A DNA stretch of 64,000 bases from Chryseobacterium taklimakanense (GTDB lineage: Bacteria > Bacteroidota > Bacteroidia > Flavobacteriales > Weeksellaceae). The stretch spans positions 2,108,001 to 2,172,000 of the forward strand of contig NZ_LT906465.1 of the NCBI RefSeq assembly GCF_900187185.1, written 5' to 3'. Each line of letters opens with the position of its first letter. The first letter of the stretch is position 1. Positions 26,889-35,108 of the stretch are shown piece after piece. The notes below the pieces were generated by a model that saw nothing but the letters and a program-made list of their open reading frames with translations, was not told the DNA's origin and made no database searches. Made by a program: the position numbers and the translations under genes.

Positions 26889-27773
26889 ATGAAATTCGGA
26901 CAAGTAGAAGACCCGTCGCAAATAGATTTCACGTTACCGAAAGACCATCCAAGGACTGCCGAAATCCTGAAGGCTGCCAAAGCAAAAGATATGGAAATCG
27001 CCGTGGGCTGTGCTAAATGGAACAAAACCGACCTGAAAGGCTTTTATCCGAAAGGAACGAAGGACGAATTAACCTATTATGCAACACAGTTCAGTTCTAT
27101 TGAGTTGAATGCCACCTTTTACGGAATGCCGTCGCCGGAACAGGTGCTGACGTGGAAGGACAAAACGCCGGCTGATTTTAAATTCTTTCCGAAAATTACC
27201 AACACCATATCCCACTACAGAAGATTGCTGAACATTACGGATGTGGTGACGCAGTTTGCAACTTCGGTGATGAATTTTGATGAAAAACTGGGAATGGTCT
27301 TCCTGCAGCTTCATGACAATTTCAAGCCTAAAGATTACGACCGCCTTGAAAAATTTGTAAAAGAATGGCCCCGCGAAATCCCTTTAGCTATCGAACTCCG
27401 CAACAATGAATGGTTTTCGGATGATGACGTTTTTGAAAAGACAATGCAGCTTTTTGAAGAAAACAGGATCACCAATATCATCGTTGACACCGCAGGTCGC
27501 CGCGATATGCTCCATATGCGTTTAACGACACCGGTTGCCTTTATCCGCTACGTTGGCGCTAATGCTGAAAGTGACTATTCAAGGCTCGAAGACTGGATGG
27601 AACGTCTTAGTGACTGGAAAAAACAGGGTCTTGAAAAACTGTATTTCTTTGTACATCAGAACATTGAAAAAGCATCACCGTTGCTTTCTGCGCACCTGAT
27701 CGAAATGATGAATAAAGACTGGAAAACAAATATTCATGTCCCGGAAATGGCGGAGGTAAAGACAAAATGTTAG
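26889..27773 (+). CDS. DUF72 domain protein (YecE-like)
   Basis: The 294-residue protein matches the DUF72 TIM-barrel family. Recognisable blocks are VGCAKWNKTDLKGFYP, YATQFSSIELNATFYGMPS, FKFFPKITNTISHYRRL, LGMVFLQLHDNF, IPLAIELRNNEWF and the late YVGANAESDYSRLEDW / LYFFVHQN pair. The biochemical role of the family is unknown. It has no signal peptide. It is followed by a convergent small gene. Confidence 0.88.
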   Translation: MKFGQVEDPSQIDFTLPKDHPRTAEILKAAKAKDMEIAVGCAKWNKTDLKGFYPKGTKDELTYYATQFSSIELNATFYGMPSPEQVLTWKDKTPADFKFFPKITNTISHYRRLLNITDVVTQFATSVMNFDEKLGMVFLQLHDNFKPKDYDRLEKFVKEWPREIPLAIELRNNEWFSDDDVFEKTMQLFEENRITNIIVDTAGRRDMLHMRLTTPVAFIRYVGANAESDYSRLEDWMERLSDWKKQGLEKLYFFVHQNIEKASPLLSAHLIEMMNKDWKTNIHVPEMAEVKTKC

Positions 27774-27864
27774 AAAAAGCGGCCGCAGAATTTCTGAAAC
27801 CGTTTTTATTTCTAATGACTTCGGATTTTGTGGCGTTAAGAAATTTTCAAGAATTTACGTTAAA

Positions 27865-27917
27865 GAATTTCCATTGTTTGAGTGGCGGCAACAATATTTA
27901 TTAAACAACAAATTCGT
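27865..27917. repeat. hairpin repeat, copy 1
   Basis: Shares a 19-base identical core (27873-27891, ATTGTTTGAGTGGCGGCAA) with a second copy at 29882. Flanks GAATTT/AAATTC and TTGTTT/AAACAA pair, so the core lies in the loop side of an imperfect stem. Confidence 0.6.
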
Positions 27918-28007
27918 CTTTCCGCCCGAAACCTAACGAAGTGGTTCGACGAACGCAGAGAGTCAATTTTGGAAATTCTTTTGTTTCAAGACAAAGAACA
28001 GAAGGTA

Positions 28008-28301
28008 TCACGCCAGAAACTCCAGTTCGTTATCTTTAAAACTGTTCTTCTGCACCAGTTTGTTCATCGTTTTCAGCATTTTCTTGCGCAGTTTCGCAAT
28101 TTTACGGATATTTTTATCCTCGCTGTAATCGAAAATATTGTCTTCAAAAGAAAAGGTATCGCCATTCTGAAAAGTGATGTTGTTCTTCTTCATTTCCTTC
28201 AGCAGCATCAAATTCGTCATGGTTTCCAGCAGATGATGTTCAGAGAATGCTAAATTCTTAAGTGATTTCAGCAGTTGTTTTTTATATTTTTTCTTGCTCA
28301 T
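28008..28301 (-). CDS. small hypothetical protein
   Basis: The 97-residue protein is rich in Lys and Leu with an N-terminal basic helix (MSKKKYKKQLLKSLKNLAF), a central FQNGDTFSFEDNIFDYSED acidic patch and a helical C-terminal third. No signal peptide or membrane segment is seen and I do not recognise a family. I chose the ATG at 28301: the frame extends upstream only to a TTG inside a perfect -7 element (28326-28333, minus strand), so that part would not be transcribed. It is divergent from glyA. Confidence 0.6.
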   Translation of the reverse strand: MSKKKYKKQLLKSLKNLAFSEHHLLETMTNLMLLKEMKKNNITFQNGDTFSFEDNIFDYSEDKNIRKIAKLRKKMLKTMNKLVQKNSFKDNELEFLA

Positions 28302-28325
28302 CGTATTAAATTTAATTTTATCGTA

Positions 28326-28333
28326 CAAAGGTA
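28326..28333 (-). promoter_or_regulatory. -7 element TACCTTTG of the small hypothetical gene
   Basis: A perfect TAnnTTTG on the minus strand, 24 bases before the ATG at 28301. Confidence 0.6.
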
Positions 28334-28361
28334 GGTATTAATAATTTCAGAAATGCAGATG

Positions 28362-28392
28362 TTGGGCAGCAAGTGAAATTTCCTTAAATTTG
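28362..28392 (+). promoter_or_regulatory. promoter of glyA
   Basis: TTG at 28362-28364 and TAAATTTG at 28385-28392 (20-base gap) match the Bacteroidetes consensus. The predicted leader (about 105 bases) contains the whole heptad array. Confidence 0.6.
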
Positions 28393-28412
28393 AAAAACTT
28401 AATCTAATCGAT

Positions 28413-28489
28413 ATCTGACACCAAACACCAAACACCTAGTACCTAACATCTAATATCTAACATCTAACATCTAACATCTAATATCTAAC
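28413..28489 (+). repeat. eleven-unit heptad tandem array in the glyA leader
   Basis: Uninterrupted 7-base units run ATCTGAC, ACCAAAC twice, ACCTAGT, ACCTAAC, ATCTAAT, ATCTAAC three times, ATCTAAT, ATCTAAC, ending 15 bases before the glyA ATG. The units grade from divergent at the left to nearly identical at the right. Confidence 0.85.
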
Positions 28490-28504
28490 ATAACATCTAA
28501 AAAT

Positions 28505-29776
28505 ATGAGCAGCAGCGTAATCTTCGACCTTATCGAAAAAGAAAGACAGAGACAAACCCACGGAATTGAACTCATCGCATCTGAAAATTTTGTTTCTGAT
28601 GACGTAATGAAAGCCATGGGCAGCGTTTTAACCAATAAATATGCTGAAGGTTACCCGGGAAGAAGGTATTACGGCGGCTGCGAAGTGGTGGATGAAGTGG
28701 AAACTTTAGCCATAGAAAGAGCCAAAAAATTGTTCGGCGTAGAATATGCCAATGTGCAGCCACACTCCGGTTCACAGGCTAATGCAGCGATTTATCTGGC
28801 GGTTCTGAAACCTGGCGACGCCATTCTTGGTCTGGATTTATCAATGGGAGGACACTTAACCCACGGGTCGGCTGTGAATTTCTCAGGAATTCAGTATCAG
28901 GCGAATTTCTACGGTGTGGAAAGAGAAACAGGATTAATCGATTACGAAAACGTGCGGCAAAAAGCATTGGAAGTAAAACCTAAAATGATCATCGCCGGTT
29001 ATTCTGCCTATTCCAGAGACATTGATTTTGCAAAATTCCGTGAAATTGCCGATGAGGTAGGTGCCACACTTTGGGCAGATATCGCACATCCTGCCGGTCT
29101 GATTGCAAAAGGACACCTGTCTTCACCTTTCCCGCACTGTCATGTGGTAACTACAACCACCCATAAAACACTGCGCGGGCCAAGAGGCGGACTGATTATG
29201 ATGGGCAAAGATTTCGAAAATACTTACGGCCACAAAACGCCTAAAGGCGAAACCAAGATGATGAGCCAGGTTCTGGACGGTTGTGTTTTCCCCGGAATTC
29301 AGGGTGGGCCGCTGGAACACGTGATTGCTGCGAAAGCCGTGGCTTTTGGTGAAGCGGTGGATGATAAATTTACCGTTTACACGAAACAGGTTATTTCCAA
29401 CGCCAGAGCTCTGGCGAAATCGATGATGGACAGAGGTTTCGATATCGTAAGCGGCGGAACCGACAACCATCTGATGCTGGTAGATTTAAGAAATAAAAAC
29501 GTTAACGGTAAAGAAACCGAAAAAGCACTGGTAAAAGCAGACATTACCTGCAACAAAAATATGGTGCCTTATGATGATAAGTCGGCATTCACTACTTCGG
29601 GGATCCGTTTGGGAACTGCTGCCGTAACGACCAGAGGTTTGAAAGAAAATGATATGGACACCATTGCCGAACTGATTTCAAACGTAGTTGACAATATCAA
29701 AAACGATGGGGTTCTTGCCGATGTCCGCAAAAAAGTCAACGATATGATGGACGGTATCCCGTTGTTTACTTATTAA
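28505..29776 (+). CDS. glyA: serine hydroxymethyltransferase
   Basis: GlyA interconverts serine and glycine with tetrahydrofolate, using PLP, and supplies one-carbon units. The 423-residue cytoplasmic enzyme has the [10 protein letters not shown]-terminal block, [15 protein letters not shown] near residue 42, [12 protein letters not shown] near 83, and the PLP-lysine block [14 protein letters not shown] with the Lys near 221. The C-terminal domain with [13 protein letters not shown] is complete. It is preceded by a consensus promoter and an unusual repeat-bearing leader. Confidence 0.96.
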   Translation: MSSSVIFDLIEKERQRQTHGIELIASENFVSDDVMKAMGSVLTNKYAEGYPGRRYYGGCEVVDEVETLAIERAKKLFGVEYANVQPHSGSQANAAIYLAVLKPGDAILGLDLSMGGHLTHGSAVNFSGIQYQANFYGVERETGLIDYENVRQKALEVKPKMIIAGYSAYSRDIDFAKFREIADEVGATLWADIAHPAGLIAKGHLSSPFPHCHVVTTTTHKTLRGPRGGLIMMGKDFENTYGHKTPKGETKMMSQVLDGCVFPGIQGGPLEHVIAAKAVAFGEAVDDKFTVYTKQVISNARALAKSMMDRGFDIVSGGTDNHLMLVDLRNKNVNGKETEKALVKADITCNKNMVPYDDKSAFTTSGIRLGTAAVTTRGLKENDMDTIAELISNVVDNIKNDGVLADVRKKVNDMMDGIPLFTY

Positions 29777-29875
29777 TTACTTTCGGCATTGAAAATATTG
29801 ATTTAGGAGTTAGTGGCGTGAAGAAAAATTAAAATTTCTTCGTTAACCGTTTAGCTAATGATTACCTAATTAAAA

Positions 29876-29922
29876 ATTCTTATTGTTTGAGTGGCGGCAA
29901 AAAATTTTATTCAACAATAAAA
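29876..29922. repeat. hairpin repeat, copy 2
   Basis: The 19-base core at 29882-29900 is identical to copy 1 at 27873. Here TTATTGTT pairs with AACAATAA (29915 region), with the conserved GAGTGGCGGCAA in the loop. Confidence 0.6.
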
Positions 29923-29991
29923 ACGATAAGAAATAAATGAGGCAACCTTTGGTTGTTTTATTTAAAGACAAAAGAACAATTCAATAAATTT

Positions 29992-30013
29992 GAACGCGCT
30001 AAAAGGCGCGTTC
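29992..30013 (+). promoter_or_regulatory. strong hairpin just upstream of recX
   Basis: GAACGCGC and GCGCGTTC form a perfect 8-base stem around TAAAAG, ending eight bases before the chosen recX ATG. No T-run follows, so it is not a standard terminator. Confidence 0.5.
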
Positions 30014-30021
30014 CTGCGTTT

Positions 30022-30483
30022 ATGGACAAAAAACTCTTCACCTTCGATGAAATCAAACTGAAAATGGTAAACTACTGCGTGTATCAGGACCGCTGCCATT
30101 ACGAAGTGGAGAAGAAGATGAGGGAATTCGTGTTGATTCCCGAGGCCAAAGAGGAAATTATCATGTATCTCATCAGGGAAAATTATCTGAATGAGGAGCG
30201 CTTTACCCGCAGCTACATCCGCGGGAAATTCTATATCAAACACTGGGGACGCAATAAAATCAGGCAGCACCTTAAGCAGAAAGGCATCACAGAAAAACTG
30301 ATCAACAAATGCATGGATGAGATTGATGAGAACGATTATGAAAACGAAATTTTAAAACAGTGGGAAGCTTACCGTTCCAAACTGAAAGGTTTGCAGAACT
30401 ACCAGAAAGACATCAAAACCACCCGCTATCTGATGTCGCGCGGCTTCGAGTACGATCTGATCAGCAGCCTCTCCGGCAACTGA
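30022..30483 (+). CDS. recX: RecX family regulatory protein
   Basis: RecX proteins bind RecA filaments and modulate recombination. The 153-residue, highly charged helical protein has the family's three-helix repeats: LTFDEIKLKMVNYC-type start, then YLIRENYLNEERFTRSYIRGKF, GRNKIRQHLKQKGI and the final TRYLMSRGFEYDLI. I chose the ATG at 30022 (MDKKLFTFDE); the frame is open upstream to 29953, but that part encodes the hairpin and does not resemble RecX. recA is not in the window. Confidence 0.82.
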   Translation: MDKKLFTFDEIKLKMVNYCVYQDRCHYEVEKKMREFVLIPEAKEEIIMYLIRENYLNEERFTRSYIRGKFYIKHWGRNKIRQHLKQKGITEKLINKCMDEIDENDYENEILKQWEAYRSKLKGLQNYQKDIKTTRYLMSRGFEYDLISSLSGN

Positions 30484-30722
30484 CACCCGCCAGATACCAG
30501 CAAGAGGGTTGTGCAGGCCACTCGGTCATTGTTTTTACAGGTTAACCTTCCGTTTCTAAAGTAAGTGAATAAGGGCCTCAACCCGGCAACAGTTATGTTC
30601 AGTATAGCCTTAAAAGCCTGGAAACCAATAAACTTATTAAACAGTCCTGAAAATTTGGTATAATCCCCGAAAAACCTTCATATTTGCTGAATGATAACCA
30701 TTAAATCTCCAATTTTTTAAAA

Positions 30723-31493
30723 ATGATCACACAGCCCTTTGTAAATTCAGCAATTAATAACGGTATTGCCGAAATCACCTTCGGAACCCCGAAAAGCAAT
30801 GCTTTGCCGGGACATATTTTGGAAAAACTTGCGCAAACCATCCTGAATGAAGGCGCAAAAGCGGAAGTGAAAGCCATCCTGTTAAAATCTGAAGGAGAGA
30901 AAGCCTTTTGTGCGGGCGCAAGTTTCGATGAACTTTTGGAAATCGACGAACTGGAGACTTCAAAAATATTCTTCGGCGGATTTGCGAGTGTTTTGAATGC
31001 GATGCGAACCTGTGGAAAAATCGTGGTGGTTCGCGTGCAGGGAAAAACGACCGGCGGTGGCGTTGGGATTGCCTGTGGCGCTGATTATTGCTTTGCAACG
31101 AAACATTCTGCATTGGCCCTCACGGAAATCAATCTGGGAATCGGGCCGTTTGTGATCGGGCCTTATGTAGAAAGAAAAATCGGTAAGTCACAGTTTGCGG
31201 CGATGGCAACTGATGCGGATTTCCGTTCTGCGGACTGGGCTGAAACGCACAATATTTATCATTCCGTATCTGAAAATATTGCAGAAATGGACGGTAAGAT
31301 TTCAAAATTTATGGAGACCCTTTCCACGAGAAGCGATGAGGCTTTGGCTTTGATTAAAAAAGTGTCGTGGGAAGGCACGGAGCATTTTTCTGAACTGATG
31401 CCGGAACGGATTCACATGAGTGCGTCTTTAATCCTGGAAGATTCTGCAAAGAAAAATATCGAAAAGATCAAGGAAAGATTGCGGGCGAAATAG
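30723..31493 (+). CDS. enoyl-CoA hydratase/isomerase family protein
   Basis: The 256-residue crotonase-fold protein has the oxyanion-hole blocks FCAGASFDEL (near residue 61-70) and GKTTGGGVGIACGADYCFAT (near 104-122), where acyl-CoA thioesters are polarised. In the usual hydratase positions the second catalytic Glu lies in ALTEINLGIGP. Homologues include PaaG/PaaF-type enzymes and isomerases; the substrate is not determined. It stands alone with no fatty-acid or phenylacetate genes nearby. Confidence 0.85.
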   Translation: MITQPFVNSAINNGIAEITFGTPKSNALPGHILEKLAQTILNEGAKAEVKAILLKSEGEKAFCAGASFDELLEIDELETSKIFFGGFASVLNAMRTCGKIVVVRVQGKTTGGGVGIACGADYCFATKHSALALTEINLGIGPFVIGPYVERKIGKSQFAAMATDADFRSADWAETHNIYHSVSENIAEMDGKISKFMETLSTRSDEALALIKKVSWEGTEHFSELMPERIHMSASLILEDSAKKNIEKIKERLRAK

Positions 31494-31802
31494 TTTAAAA
31501 CTCCCGCAGTTTTAGCGATATAGCAGATTATTTTTGAATATGCAGCTTTATAGCACAGAAAAATCAGCGCACTCCGTGTGATCTGCGGACAACAGTTTTC
31601 CCCAGATTTCACTAATAACGCAGATTCTTTTGAATATAAGATGATTTAAGGCAGGAAAAATTATCGCAATCCCTGTCTGCCTTATGCCAGAGCTTAATTT
31701 GCGGAATTAATGTTCTTTGGCACTTCTCCATTTTTCGTATGGATAAAATCTGTCCGCTTTAAGGAATGATTTTCGCATTCACAAAAACAAACCATCAAAC
31801 AT
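31494..31802. repeat. gene-free spacer with a diverged direct duplication
   Basis: Two copies of about 65 bases, starting GCAGATTATTTTTGAATAT (near 31522) and GCAGATTCTTTTGAATAT (near 31621), share the order GCAGATT, TTTTGAATAT, CAG(A/G)AAAAAT and CGCA-TCC. No gene is seen. Confidence 0.5.
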
Positions 31803-32348
31803 ATGAAAAAACTCCTTCTGATCCTCCCATTTATACTGTTTTCCTGCCAAAAGGAAGCCAGCGTTTCAGAAACTCAATCAGATTCTACACAGGCCGGAGC
31901 GGTAATCGACAATATAGATTCTGCCAAGACAGATGAAGCGGTTCCGCAAAAAATGCCGGATTCCATCATCAACAATTCCGAAGTTGTAAAAGAAGTGCTG
32001 CGCGAAGGCGTAATGCGTGACGAGAAAGACAACAGGATTACGCGAACCGCCGATGCTTCGATGTTGCCGTTCAGTATCGGTGAGGAAATAAAAAACGATA
32101 ATCAGGAATTTGTACTGAAAATTACCGATTACGACAAACCCAGCATCATCGCTGAAGTAAAGCCAGAGAATGCTGATATAAACATCCGCATCAACCAGGT
32201 GAGATTTGCTGACGGATCGACGGATGGGCCTTTTGGAAGAACTGTAAATATTCCGAACAAAGGAAAAGGAGAAATCTGGCTGATTATTGGAAAAAGTAAT
32301 ATGGCATCGGGAAGCCCTAAAGGTAATTTCACCGTAAGTGTGGAATAA
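31803..32348 (+). CDS. predicted lipoprotein, function unknown
   Basis: The 181-residue protein begins with a lipoprotein signal (MKKLLLILPFILFSC, lipobox Cys15), followed by a Ser/Thr/Asp-rich linker (16-60). The C-terminal part has EVLREGVMRDEKDN and a beta-rich region ending GEIWLIIGKSNMASGSPKGNF, which looks like a small immunoglobulin-like or beta-sandwich domain. I do not recognise the family. It should sit in the periplasmic or outer membrane leaflet. Confidence 0.7.
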   Translation: MKKLLLILPFILFSCQKEASVSETQSDSTQAGAVIDNIDSAKTDEAVPQKMPDSIINNSEVVKEVLREGVMRDEKDNRITRTADASMLPFSIGEEIKNDNQEFVLKITDYDKPSIIAEVKPENADINIRINQVRFADGSTDGPFGRTVNIPNKGKGEIWLIIGKSNMASGSPKGNFTVSVE

Positions 32349-32435
32349 AGCCTTTCAACAGACCGTTAATCTTATGTTAATAATCTCATTTGGTACAATT
32401 TCTGAAAGATAATTTCAAATTAAATTTTAATCGCT

Positions 32436-32945
32436 ATGAAAAATATTTTTATAACAGCAGTAGTGGCAACGGCAACTCTGGTAAGCTGTTCTACAGTTTC
32501 TTCGGTGTTGCAGAATACGCTGCCCTACAATTCCAATTTTGTGGTTACGCAGGGCTCTCCTGCCAACACCCAACTTTCAGCGGTAGGAGCGGGAACAAGC
32601 CTGAACCAGATTGCCAATGTGAGTAATAATGTAAAAGATATCAGGGCATCAACCGCGACGATGACGGTAACTTCCGGAACGCAGGGTATGGGTGTTTTCC
32701 AGAGCGTAAGGGTTTATATTTCATCAGGGAATAATGAAGTTTTGGTAGCTTCCCGTGATAATATTGCAGATAATATCGGAAATTCACTTTCTCTGGATGT
32801 AAACAACAATCAAATTTTAGATAACGTGATGAAATCAGGAAATGCAATTCAGCAAAGAGTGGTTTATGTTCTGAAATCGTCACCAACAGCTGATATGAGC
32901 GTAAGAAGCTCGCTGACTTTCAGCAGCATTCCTGCGACACAGTAG
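32436..32945 (+). CDS. predicted lipoprotein, function unknown
   Basis: The 169-residue protein has a lipoprotein signal (MKNIFITAVVATATLVSC, lipobox Cys18) and a Ser/Asn/Thr-rich body with VRVYISSGNNEVLVASRD and VYVLKSSPTADMSV stretches suggesting beta-strands. No family recognised. It is read in the same direction as the preceding lipoprotein gene, 87 bases apart, and is followed by a strong terminator, so the two may form a short unit. Confidence 0.7.
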   Translation: MKNIFITAVVATATLVSCSTVSSVLQNTLPYNSNFVVTQGSPANTQLSAVGAGTSLNQIANVSNNVKDIRASTATMTVTSGTQGMGVFQSVRVYISSGNNEVLVASRDNIADNIGNSLSLDVNNNQILDNVMKSGNAIQQRVVYVLKSSPTADMSVRSSLTFSSIPATQ

Positions 32946-32974
32946 GTCATTATTTTAAAAAAAAATTAGGAAAT

Positions 32975-33008
32975 AAAAAGCCTTCAGGATATCCCGGAAG
33001 GCTTTTTT
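32975..33008 (+). terminator. terminator after the 32436 lipoprotein gene
   Basis: AAAAAGCCTTC and GAAGGCTTTTTT pair perfectly around an 11-base loop; a symmetric A/T flank suits both strands, so it may also end the convergent dtd transcript. Confidence 0.85.
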
Positions 33009-33078
33009 GATTCTTCTTTTTTTACTGATTAATAAAATTCAAGCAGTCACCTAAGTCGCTGTTTCTTATTACCCTGCA

Positions 33079-33528
33079 TTAAGCCTTCGTCTTGCTGTCC
33101 ATCAATATCGTCACCGGCCCGTCATTAACCAGAGATACTTTCATATCAGCACCGAAGATTCCGCTTTCGGTTTTCAGGCCGGATTTTGAAATTTCATTTT
33201 TAAAATATTCAAATAGTGGGATGGCTTTGTCGGGTTTTGCTGCTTTGATGAAGCTCGGACGGTTCCCTTTTTTGTAATCTGCAATTAAGGTAAACTGGCT
33301 TATGCAGAGTATTTCACCTTTAATATCTAAAATCGAACGGTTCATTTTACCCTCTTCGTCACCGAAAACCCTTAGGTTCAGGATTTTCTGTACCAGCCAA
33401 TCGGCATCTGCGGTTTCATCTTCTTCATCAATGCCAATTAAAAGCATAAAGCCGGCGGCTATTTCACCCACCGTCCTGTCATCAACTTTTACACCTGATG
33501 CGGAAACCCTCTGTATAACAACACGCAT
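33079..33528 (-). CDS. dtd: D-aminoacyl-tRNA deacylase
   Basis: Dtd hydrolyses D-aminoacyl-tRNAs and mischarged Gly-tRNA-Ala, protecting translation. The 149-residue length is normal. Both active-site signatures are present: SQFTL in CISQFTLIADYKKGNRPSF (residues ~77-96) and the cross-subunit GPVT motif in NDGPVTILMDS near the C-terminus. The N-terminus MRVVIQRVSASGVKVDD is typical. The Rieske-like lipoprotein gene ends 36 bases upstream on the same strand. Confidence 0.95.
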   Translation of the reverse strand: MRVVIQRVSASGVKVDDRTVGEIAAGFMLLIGIDEEDETADADWLVQKILNLRVFGDEEGKMNRSILDIKGEILCISQFTLIADYKKGNRPSFIKAAKPDKAIPLFEYFKNEISKSGLKTESGIFGADMKVSLVNDGPVTILMDSKTKA

Positions 33529-33564
33529 ATTTTTTAATCTAAATAAATGAAAATTAACCTCATC

Positions 33565-34014
33565 CTAATTGTATATACTTAAAACATTACTGTTGGGATC
33601 GTATTGGGAAAGATAGATCTTCGGTGAAATTTGCGCCACTTTTATTGGTTCGCCCGTTAGCAGAATCCATTCCGATTTATCGGCAGGACAGAAGAGTTTG
33701 ATATTGTCTACAACGCTTAAAGTCGTTTCCGTTGCGGGACAAAGATGCGGCGCATTTCGGTCATAAACTTTAAAGCCCCCGTTGGTTCTTAAAACAATAA
33801 GTCCGCGTGTACCGGAACCCTGCTCGTTCACATACACCCATCCGCCCGGATGGTTCAGATTCTGGTAGGAAGGCAGGTTGAGATTGAGCACGACGCTGAT
33901 GGGTGAATTTGGGAAGCAGTTCACAGTTTCATCGGTAGACCGGCATGAGGTGGCTGCTAATGTTATGAAAATAAATAACGTTAATATTCTAAGGGCGGAA
34001 TGTATATATTTCAT
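33565..34014 (-). CDS. Rieske-fold-like lipoprotein lacking the full iron-sulfur ligand set
   Basis: The 149-residue protein has a lipoprotein signal (lipobox Cys near residue 24, LAATSC). The body resembles the Rieske fold: HPGGWVYVNEQGSGTRGLIV, then FKVYDRNAPHLCP and IKLFCPADKSEWILLTGEP. A functional Rieske site needs C-x-H and C-x-x-H boxes; here the first box reads H-x-C and the second (C-P-A-D) has no His, so a [2Fe-2S] cluster is unlikely. Similar degenerate lipoproteins occur in flavobacteria (recalled). Role unknown. Confidence 0.6.
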   Translation of the reverse strand: MKYIHSALRILTLFIFITLAATSCRSTDETVNCFPNSPISVVLNLNLPSYQNLNHPGGWVYVNEQGSGTRGLIVLRTNGGFKVYDRNAPHLCPATETTLSVVDNIKLFCPADKSEWILLTGEPIKVAQISPKIYLSQYDPNSNVLSIYN

Positions 34015-34028
34015 TTAAAAATAATTTA

Positions 34029-34036
34029 TATCTTTG
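34029..34036 (+). promoter_or_regulatory. -7 element TATCTTTG of greA
   Basis: A perfect TAnnTTTG, 85 bases before the greA ATG, in the divergent spacer. Confidence 0.55.
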
Positions 34037-34121
34037 TAAAACGATATTACAAAACGAAACATTGTCCGGGCTGCAAAATGGCCGGATAATTTTTTTTTAT
34101 CAATTTCAAAATTAAAAAATT

Positions 34122-34592
34122 ATGGCAACATACGTTACAAAAGAAGGTTTGGAGAAGATGAAAGCTGAACTTGAAAGGCTGGAAAGCATTGAAAGACCGA
34201 GAATTACACAACAGATTGCTGAAGCCAGAGATAAAGGAGACCTTTCAGAAAATGCAGAATATGATGCGGCAAAAGAAGCCCAGGGCATGCTTGAAATGAA
34301 GATATCAAAACTGAAAGATTCGATCGCGACTTCAAAGGTCATTGATGAATCGCAGTTGGATACTTCAAAAGTTGCGATTCTGACTACCGTGCGACTTAAA
34401 AACAACGGTACAAAGCAGGAACAGAAATTCACTTTAGTACCGGACAATGAAAGCGACTTGAAAGCAGGAAAAATCTCTGTAAACACACCAATCGCAAAAG
34501 GACTGTTGGGCAAAAGTGTGGGAGAGACCGCAGAAATTGTACTTCCGAACGGCAACAAACTTTCATTTGAAGTTCTGGAAATTTCGCTTTAA
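34122..34592 (+). CDS. greA: transcription elongation factor GreA
   Basis: GreA rescues backtracked RNA polymerase by stimulating transcript cleavage. The 156-residue protein has the antiparallel coiled coil (residues 1-75) with the acidic tip in ARDKGDLSENAEYDAAKE (the D-x-x-E pair that reaches the active site) and the C-terminal FKBP-like domain (80-156) ending SPIA-type NTPIAKGLLGKSVGE. Length and domains are complete. The HIT gene starts 47 bases downstream. Confidence 0.96.
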   Translation: MATYVTKEGLEKMKAELERLESIERPRITQQIAEARDKGDLSENAEYDAAKEAQGMLEMKISKLKDSIATSKVIDESQLDTSKVAILTTVRLKNNGTKQEQKFTLVPDNESDLKAGKISVNTPIAKGLLGKSVGETAEIVLPNGNKLSFEVLEISL

Positions 34593-34639
34593 ATTTATAA
34601 GCGGAAAAGAACTCACCAATCATTACATTTGAAAAAAAT

Positions 34640-35029
34640 ATGAGCACGATTTTCACAAAAATAATCAACGGAGAAATTCCTGCCTACAAGATTGCAGAGG
34701 ATGAACATCACTTGGCATTTCTGGATGTGATGCCTTTGGTTAAAGGCCATACGCTGGTAATTCCTAAGAAAGAAGTGGATCTGATCTTTGATCTGGAAAG
34801 TGAAGAATTCAAAAATCTTTGGGCATTTGCGCAAAGCGTAGCCAAGAAAATCGGCGCTGCGGTTCCCTGCGTACGGGTTGGTGTTGCCGTGGTTGGGCTT
34901 GAAGTGCCGCACGCGCATATTCACCTGGTTCCCATGAATTCTATGCAGGATCTCAATTTTACTAATGAAAGGCTAAAGCTTTCCCCTGAGGAATTTCAGG
35001 GCATACAAAACGCCATTGCAAACGCTTAA
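34640..35029 (+). CDS. HIT family protein
   Basis: The 129-residue protein is a histidine-triad nucleotide hydrolase/transferase of the HINT type. The triad block reads VPHAHIHLVPM (near residues 91-101) and the N-terminal TIFTKIINGEIPAYKIAED block is typical of HINT/PKCI-like proteins that hydrolyse purine phosphoramidates. It follows greA in the same direction and is followed by a promoter for clpX. Confidence 0.92.
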   Translation: MSTIFTKIINGEIPAYKIAEDEHHLAFLDVMPLVKGHTLVIPKKEVDLIFDLESEEFKNLWAFAQSVAKKIGAAVPCVRVGVAVVGLEVPHAHIHLVPMNSMQDLNFTNERLKLSPEEFQGIQNAIANA

Positions 35030-35051
35030 TATTTATTTTGTCAAAGTTCTT

Positions 35052-35059
35052 TAACTTTG
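35052..35059 (+). promoter_or_regulatory. -7 element TAACTTTG of clpX
   Basis: A perfect TAnnTTTG, 50 bases before the clpX ATG. Confidence 0.6.
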
Positions 35060-35108
35060 GCAAAATTTTTTTTAAACCAATTTTAATTACAAAAACGAAA
35101 TTCTATAA

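Noticed and set aside
28413-28489. Possible CRISPR array in the glyA leader
   Set aside because: Units are 7 bases with no spacers, so it is a simple tandem repeat; no cas genes are in the window.
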